Assembly (NCBI RefSeq): GCF_932294415.1
Contig: NC_065536.1
Location: 54,470,354-54,534,353 of the forward strand
DNA length: 64,000 bases
Direction of reading: 5' to 3'
Origin: Quercus robur
Lineage: Eukaryota > Streptophyta > Magnoliopsida > Fagales > Fagaceae
In this document: positions 58,225 to 64,000 of the stretch, piece after piece
How the letters are laid out: each line of letters starts with the position of its first letter
Numbering within the stretch: the first letter of the stretch is position 1
The notes under the pieces: generated by a model
The model's input: only the letters and a program-made list of their open reading frames with translations
The model's database searches: none
What the model was told of the DNA's origin: nothing
Translations under genes and position numbers: made by a program

Positions 58225-60889
58225 TTAAGGTGGCAACTCAAAAGCTTCAATTACTCTCCTTTTTCCTTCTTGCCTATAAAATACTTCCATATACTCCTTG
58301 AAACTATATTTTCGATACTTTGGAGGGTGCTCTTCATCAATCAAATCCTCAATTGGACCGATCACAGTGTCATAATTTGGGTTGTAGAACATTCCTAATG
58401 ACAATCGCGGCAACAACTTGTTGGTGACAGCCCTATGTCTAACACTCTGGAACTTTCCATTGCTAAGAACCTACACAAAAGTTAAAACATAAGTAAAAAT
58501 AATAATTTTTAAAATTAAATTTACAGTCCACTGACAAATTAACTACCAGTTAAGTAGACATATATATGTGCTTGATTTGTACTAAAAACTAGTAATTTGG
58601 TAAATAATTTTTTTTTTCTTCCTTTGTTAAATCATCAGAGTTATTTGTCCTGATAATCGAAAATAACACTATCCACTAGAGCATGATAGACCCTCTTTGC
58701 TTGTGCAAGCCTATAAGTCTAAAGATATAACAAATTCCACAACTGATTGAGGTGGTAATTTGTTGATGGTAGATAATAAAATAGCTGTCATAACCTTTTG
58801 TATGGTAATGCTGTTTGAGCAGTCACTTCTAGGTGCTTTTGGTGAAGAAACCGCGAAATGGATTTGCGTTGGTGCTATTGACATAACTCAGCTATCTGTG
58901 GCTGGTACATCATTTTTGTCTATTTCCAATATATATATTTCTTTAAAGATTTTTTTTTTTTTGTTGAAGATATATTGCTTTAAATAAATATTGTTTGTTG
59001 TTGATGCTATGTCACAATGTATTGAACGATGGATTGATGTTACAGGTTATCTGCTAGGGGCTGGTAAACAGCATACTATGCTTTAGCATTACTTGCGTTG
59101 ATAATACCACAAGTCATTTTTCAGGTAAAGCACTTACAAAGGTTCTCCACCGTAGAAGTTAAGGTTCAACATTGAATATTTAGAGACTTTTCTTTTGTTG
59201 TGGTTGAGTATTTGGAGTATTTAGTACTTTCCTTTTATTGTAGCCGCATTTTTTTAACTGCAGCTATTAAAATGCAGCTATTGGTCTTAGCCTATAGCTG
59301 CATTTAAAAAAATGCAGCTATAGACCTATTGGACCTATAATTGCGATGTATAGGTCATGCATATAAACGTGGCTATAGACCAAATGAGACTATAGCCGCG
59401 TTTCAATACAATTCCAAACTCTTGGTTTTAATTATAATCCTAAATTTTAAATACTTAGAAGAATAGAGAAAAAAATTATTGAATTCTATATTCTTTTTAA
59501 AAGCAATCAAGAAAAATGAGTGTGAATATAGTATATTGCTATACTCTAAATATTTATAGATTGACAAAATATTATAGCTTACATTTATGGTATATTTTGT
59601 ATAACAATTTCATTAGTTTATAACTGTTTATTTATTTATTATTAAAATTTATTAAAATTTTTCAAATTAGCTTTTCTTTTAATGTTTCTCCTCCTAAACT
59701 AAAACCATAACTCTGTCACTGGTTATAGTCCTCATTTGGTTATCCATTTGGCCTTTTTTATAATAAAATTTTAATTAGTTTTTTTTTTTAATTTAATAGT
59801 TGGCTTCTATTAAAATATAATTTTTATGCTAATTAATCTTGTATATGTAGAGTTATACACTGCCATATATACTATAGCTGAAATGTGTATATTCTTAGTA
59901 CACATAATGTGTAACTATCACGGACAACCTTTAAAGGAAAAACTGAAAAATAGTACGGCTACCTGAATTTGATCAGCCAGATTGATGACGAATGCATTGG
60001 GCACAGGATCAACGGGTAACCATTTCCCATCTTTGATCACTTGGAGGCCAGTCACTCCCTCCACTTGTAGGAGTACCGCTATTGAACCAAGATCATTGTG
60101 TTCAGGCAACCCAATTGTGAGCTCGGGGTCTGGACATGGTGGATAGTAATTTGCTTGACAGTTAAGGCGAGGCCTCTCACCTATCCTCCTCTTTAAACAA
60201 TCATTCTCTAGGCCAAGCCCTCGGGATATCAAGCTCAAAAGTCTATCAAACAACTCTCCAATCTTCCTTGCATACTCAGCAAAAACTTCTCTACATATAT
60301 AACAATCAAACAAAAGAAAACATGAATCACCCAAAAAGTTATTGAGTTAATTTATAATTATATATGCAATCAATCAAATATAGGCTAGCTTTGGTAGAGG
60401 AAAAACAAAAAGTTTGTAAATGAGCCAGCTGAGATACCGATACTGAGGAGGATTTGTGGGTAACAAATGAGTAAAATCTTCAGTATGATGCCAAGGGTGT
60501 GAGAAGGTCTCACTCCACATTTTCACCTTTTCTATGCCTTCATACTTTTGGACCTTTTGGTAATAGTTGAGCGCTTTCGCTTGCTTGGTATGATCTTTTG
60601 TAACATATTGTGCCCTAACCACAGACAACGTTTTTTGGCATAATTCTTTGGGGACTCCATGGTTGATAATATGAAAGAGACCATATTCCTCACAAGCTTG
60701 TGATATTTTTGAAACTAACGGGGATGGCCCTTGACCATCATCAATATTATTGTCATTTAAGTCGATAATGGGAATTGAGGCAGAAGGAAGTACGTTTAAG
60801 AGGTTTGGCCTCTTGTTCACTGGGAGAACGAAATTAGGAGAAAGTGAGAGAGGTGTGTTATTGGCTAATTGAAAGGGTGTCATCTCCAT
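58225..60889 (-). CDS. 2-oxoglutarate/Fe(II)-dependent dioxygenase, gene 2 (paralogue)
   Basis: Exons 60889-60438, 60290-59963 and 58470-58225, same phases and near-identical exon sizes to gene 1, giving 341 aa. It retains SIPIIDLND, CEEYGLFHIINHGVP, QANYYPPCPDPEL, the HxD as HND (PEHNDL), the second His (VRHRAVTN) and Arg in RLSLGMFY. Differences: an in-frame 30-bp loss removes the residues equivalent to TEFFQLPHEE of gene 1, and a 9-bp duplication adds three residues (QKVQK). The missing helix is normally conserved in this family, so folding or activity may be altered despite the open frame. The start was chosen at 60889 because the upstream ATG (60934) abuts the TATA box. Confidence 0.85.
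58768..59124 (+). pseudogene. Chlorophyll synthase gene fragment, antisense in intron 2 of gene 2
   Basis: The first part translates as LLGAFGEETAKWICVGAIDITQLSVAG, ending at a splice donor (58904/58905, GTACAT). The next part starts after ACAG at 59046: GYLLGAGK, then a 2-base insertion, then the nucleotides for YYALALLALIIPQVIFQ, ending at 59124 before a GTAAAG donor. This is the conserved C-terminal region of CHLG, the plastid UbiA-type prenyltransferase that adds phytol/geranylgeranyl to chlorophyllide. The retained intron shows DNA-level, not retroposed, copying. It is a fragment only and non-functional. Confidence 0.85.
59218..59412. repeat. Subterminal-type repeat (ATAGCTGCATTT / AAATGCAGCTAT), CACTA-like
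   Basis: TATAGCYGCATTT and its complement occur five to six times in 200 bp, ending with GACTATAGCCGCGTTT. Such motif arrays occur near the ends of plant CACTA transposons. No CACTA terminus or transposase was found. It adjoins the chlorophyll synthase fragment and may mark the capturing element. Confidence 0.45.
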
Positions 60890-61170
60890 GAAAAGATAAG
60901 AGAGGAGCTCTGGTTGAAGCAAAGAGTTGATCAAGACTGCCTTATATAGCTATATTATACCAAGAAACGTGTTTTTGTGATCTCTATGTGAACAGAATGA
61001 TATTTTGGACAAGGAATAATTGATTTTGATTTTATTAATGATATATGGCTCTGGATAAAAGTTCCTTTAGTCCCATGTTTTTCCTGGCGTTTTAGACTCC
61101 CATTAATTAATAACATTAGACTTCCACTAAACTTACTGTACAAAGGTAGTATCCATTTGGAATGTCATAT
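60890..61170 (-). promoter_or_regulatory. Proximal promoter of dioxygenase gene 2
   Basis: A TATATAAG box is at about 60942-60949 on the minus strand. It is collinear with the gene 1 promoter (CGTGTTTTTG, GATCTCT, GTGAACAGAA, then AACATTAGACTTCCA near 61105), without the A-tailed insertion found there. Confidence 0.6.
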
Positions 61171-61758
61171 ATTATTTTTCTCTCCTTCTCTCATCCATTC
61201 ACTCATTTCTATTGAAAAAATAAAAACGAAAAAAAAGAGAAATAGAAGTAGCTAGGAAACCAGGGGCCCAGCCACATATTTTGTTGGGGGGCTTCTGTTA
61301 TACAATATATAATTATCAAATACTTTAAAGATTTGGCTTATAAAACAGGATTATTGGTCTCTCCAATTATTTGAGTCCAACCACCCCTTCCTTCCCCACC
61401 ACCCCCCCCCCCCCCAAAAAAAAAAATTCTCCAAAAATAAAAACAATTGTTTGATTTAGTCCATTGGTGCTCTTCCAAAAAATAATAATAATAATAAAAA
61501 ATAAATAAATAAAATTTGCCAATTGGGTTATTAAAAAATAAACAAATTTGTCAATTGGCCTATTAATAATAGATAGTGTTTGTTTTCTAAATTTCATTTT
61601 TTATTGCAAAATTTACACTTGTATTTATTAAAGTTTTGAATCATTCATATCTTTGAAGACTTTCATGATTCCATTGAATTCTTTTATTCACATTGTAGAT
61701 CATTCTGTAATTTTAATTAAAATGAAAATTGTTAGAATTCAATATAAAGATGGTAAAA
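61171..61758. other. Intergenic, low-complexity rich
   Basis: C-run and A-run at 61402-61426, AAT repeats at 61482-61515. The phrase CCAGGGGCCCAGCCACAT (61260) resembles repeat-derived text. No gene. Confidence 0.5.
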
Positions 61759-62578
61759 TGATAGTTTTTAGACCCCTTAAACAATTGATTAAACCTAGGT
61801 AATTAGCCAAGTTGTTACTTAGTCCAATTAAACAAGTCTAGGTTATCACAATATAAAATATCAAATCATGCAAAACAACGGAAAATAAATAACACAAGAT
61901 ATGATCACCCAGGAAACCAAACGGTAAAATCCTGGGGAGGATTTGACCTAGCTATCCTCAAGATAAACTTGAATCCACTATCTTGAAAGAATCGAAGTTC
62001 ATTCAATAAGACTTACAAGCCCCCACGCTCGACTTCTTATTGTTACCAACCAGTAGAACTTACTGACACGACCACGTGCAAGCTTCGAATCCACGGACTC
62101 CTTCTTTCTTGGATTCACCACCAGCTACAAGCACACCCGCTTGTGTTTTCTTTAAGCTTCAATGGCAGCAACTGAATTGATCATCAAGGTGTAGATAAAT
62201 CTTCTCCTTGAAAACCCTAAGTTTGTGTAAAGGAAAGCTCCTCTAGATCTCACAAGAGATTTACACAAACCGCAAATATGAGCAACACTAAAACGTGGCT
62301 AGGGTTTGCCTTTTATACTTAGGACACCCTAAAAACGTTTTAAAACAACTAGGGTTGAGTTGGACGAATTTGCAGAAAAGCAATCTGCCCGAGCTTCAAT
62401 CGATCGAGCCAGGCCGAAAGGCACAATGCTTCCTGCTTTAACTCGATTCCAACTTTACATAAAATCACAACTTTGATCTAGACTTAAACACTTCTAAACA
62501 CATTGTTTTGATCATGGTTTGCCAACAATACACATTAGAGTTCTAAATACATAAAATCCTAAACTTTAGAACCTAACA
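61759..62578 (-). repeat. Solo LTR, 820 bp, target duplication TAAAA
   Basis: On the minus strand it begins TGTTAGGTTCTAAAG and ends GTCTAAAAACTATCA. TAAAA flanks both sides (61754-61758 and 62579-62583). Same family as 32814-33712, inverse orientation. A TCGATCGAG word is at 62400-62408, with a TATAAAAGG box at about 62309-62317. Confidence 0.88.
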
Positions 62579-62583
62579 TAAAA

Positions 62584-63857
62584 GATGACTTTTGTTTTTT
62601 AATTTTAATTTTTGATGAATGATCCTCATTGAGCACAAATTTATAATTATAGGAGATACTTCATTTTGTATTTGTTGATATTTTTGTACATGTCTAATAT
62701 CAAACCCAAACAATATTTTTCATTGGAGTTTAGAAGATGATAAGTTCAAAGGTGATAACTTTGTATACAATATATTTATGAGTTATGGCTTACTCTAGTA
62801 TATAAATATTAAGTGTATATTTAGCAACAAAAAAAAAAAAAAAAATTAAAGTATATATATACACACACACTTAACTAACTCTTTACTAAAGGCCAAGGGT
62901 CTTGTAGCGAAATTGACACCTTTTAATGCACAAAATTTATAGGAGTCTTAATTGGGGGGAGGGGGGGGGGGGAATGGTTCAAGTTGCGTGCTTAGCAGCA
63001 TATTATAATTATTTATCAAGAAAACTCTTTACTAAAACTGTCAGGCCTAATGAATAATAAATTCTCATTAAACCCATCTCAAGGGGATGTTTTATGTCCC
63101 TATAAAGATATTATGGGTTCCGTCTTAAAATGTGTGTTCTACTACACTATATGTGATTGTCCAAAGTACTGAAGTTTTAATCATGCAAGATCTCATTCCA
63201 ATATACATCAAAGAAATCAACATTTTATGTGTGAGTTCACCGTCCTCTTAGGATTGGGAGTCTATGAAAATAACAATAGTGAGATTTATTTGTTTAGGTA
63301 ATTGTAGTTAGGCGAACAATAAATAACACAATGATCTAGTTTAGTGTACCTTAAAAAACACTTAAGACACCAACATATCAATCATGATAAGTCTTCACTT
63401 TCCTTGATCATGATAGATTATCATGATTGATATATATTACTCTTCACATATGAAATGCACAATTTTATCACTAATTAAGAACTAGGATTTACGAGTTTTC
63501 AAAACATTTGTGATTTAGATCTTTTGTATGCGAATCTTATTCACATAGACTACAGTATAATGTCCAAATATTTATGCAAAAATTAATCTCATAAAATAAA
63601 ATAAATTTTATTATTTAGGGTCATGCTAATGAGTGGCTTTAAAACACTGGTTAAGAATTCACTTTAGGAAAGTTTTGACATCACTTTTATGGGAAATGAA
63701 AAAGTTATCAAAACATTAATAGTTTTTTTTTTTTTTTCCCTATAAAAACTTTCTTTAACTAGATTCTTAATCAGTGCCCTAAGAGCACTCATTAGCATTT
63801 CTCAATTATTTATAAGACAATGCCATTCAATTGGATTTTAGGGCAGTAGTCCTAACA
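62584..63857 (-). repeat. Old LTR block, duplicate of the 32-kb locus
   Basis: 63030-63600 and 63800-63857 parallel 32230-32813 and 33713-33756, including TTAGGATTGGGAGTCTATG and the end GCAGTAGTCCTAACA. 62584-63030 has an A-run, a (TA)n(CA)n tract (62852-62870) and a G-run (62956-62972) and no gene. Confidence 0.6.
63623..63799. mobile_element. MITE, third copy of the family, 177 bp
   Basis: Ends ATGCTAATGAGTG and CACTCATTAGCAT form a 13-bp perfect inverted repeat, and the inner parts (ACACTGGTTAAGAATTC / AGATTCTTAATCAGTGCCC) also pair. It is absent from the duplicate at 32.8 kb, so it inserted after the duplication. Confidence 0.75.
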
Positions 63858-63966
63858 TCAAGAACATTGTATTGTAGACGGCATGCAAACCCAAAGTGAT
63901 TATTATGAGTTTATGACCACTAAAAAAAATACAAAGCACCTATATAGACGGATCAAGACCACGTTC

Positions 63967-64000
63967 CTAATTCTACAACTCAAAAGAATCCTTTACCTAC
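63967..64000 (-). pseudogene. Dioxygenase exon 3 relic (fourth copy, runs off the window)
   Basis: The last codons correspond to RVKEAFELQR-stop of gene 1 but include TAG in place of CAG, and TAG in place of AGG further up, so it is not intact as gene 1 is. The 3' flank (63858-63966) matches 33757-33855 closely. The rest lies beyond the window. Confidence 0.7.

Noticed and set aside
58760..58770. The 75-aa ORF as an independent gene
   Set aside because: The conserved part is a chlorophyll synthase exon. The residues before LLGAFGEE and after SVAG are non-homologous or intronic.
1..64000. tRNA, rRNA or organelle insertions
   Set aside because: No stretch with a recognisable tRNA cloverleaf or conserved rRNA core was seen. 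The TGGTATCAGAGC hits are primer-binding sites.

Overview
This is a transposon-dense stretch of a plant nuclear genome, from a woody eudicot. AT-rich intergenic DNA, GT-AG introns, nested LTR retrotransposons, Mutator and Harbinger elements and MITEs all point that way. The protein-level resemblance of the dioxygenases and one MITE family suggests Fagales (oak/chestnut-like), but that is recollection and was not tested. There is no sign of bacterial organisation.

The only convincing host genes are two minus-strand copies of a three-exon 2-oxoglutarate/Fe(II)-dependent dioxygenase (DMR6-like/DOXC type), at 9059-11980 and 58225-60889. Both keep the HxD...H...RxS residues and share a TATA-containing proximal promoter. 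The second copy has an in-frame 10-residue loss. Two broken exon-3 copies (33856-34106 and 63967-64000) show that the locus is an old tandem array pulled apart by insertions. The second gene's large intron holds an antisense two-exon fragment of chlorophyll synthase.

Layout: 1-1825, the 3' end of a plus-strand LTR element; 1826-4691, a minus-strand copia element cut by it; 4692-5396, a LINE tail; 5466-8175, several TIR/MITE elements; 9059-12330, dioxygenase gene 1 and its promoter; 13583-16680, two Tourist/Harbinger-like elements (the second with TTA target duplication); 16769-32019, a Tat-type Ty3/gypsy element (minus strand) with an antisense extra ORF. Its 5' LTR is split by a 5.9-kb Mutator-like element (26031-31965, 9-bp target duplication) that carries a broken transposase and an intact-looking convergent GRF zinc-finger gene. 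Then come 32020-34130, an old LTR, a solo LTR and a dioxygenase exon relic; 34853-42380, an old minus-strand non-autonomous LTR element; 43677-55611, a decayed copia element whose 5' LTR hosts a very young 8.2-kb non-autonomous LTR element (44380-52583, LTRs differing at two sites by eye); 56786-57686, nested MITEs; 58225-60889, dioxygenase gene 2; 61759-62578, a second solo LTR; 62579-64000, a duplicate of the 32-34 kb block.

The two complete non-autonomous LTR elements share an architecture: a Gag with two CCHC knuckles, no pol, then a separate Transposase_32-like ORF preceded by a CT-rich leader and its own intron. Several LTR families also carry a family-specific cluster of short CpG-containing, self-complementary words just upstream of the TATA box. 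In the two non-autonomous elements the same word recurs in front of the extra ORF. I consider this repeated arrangement the most novel signal in the window.
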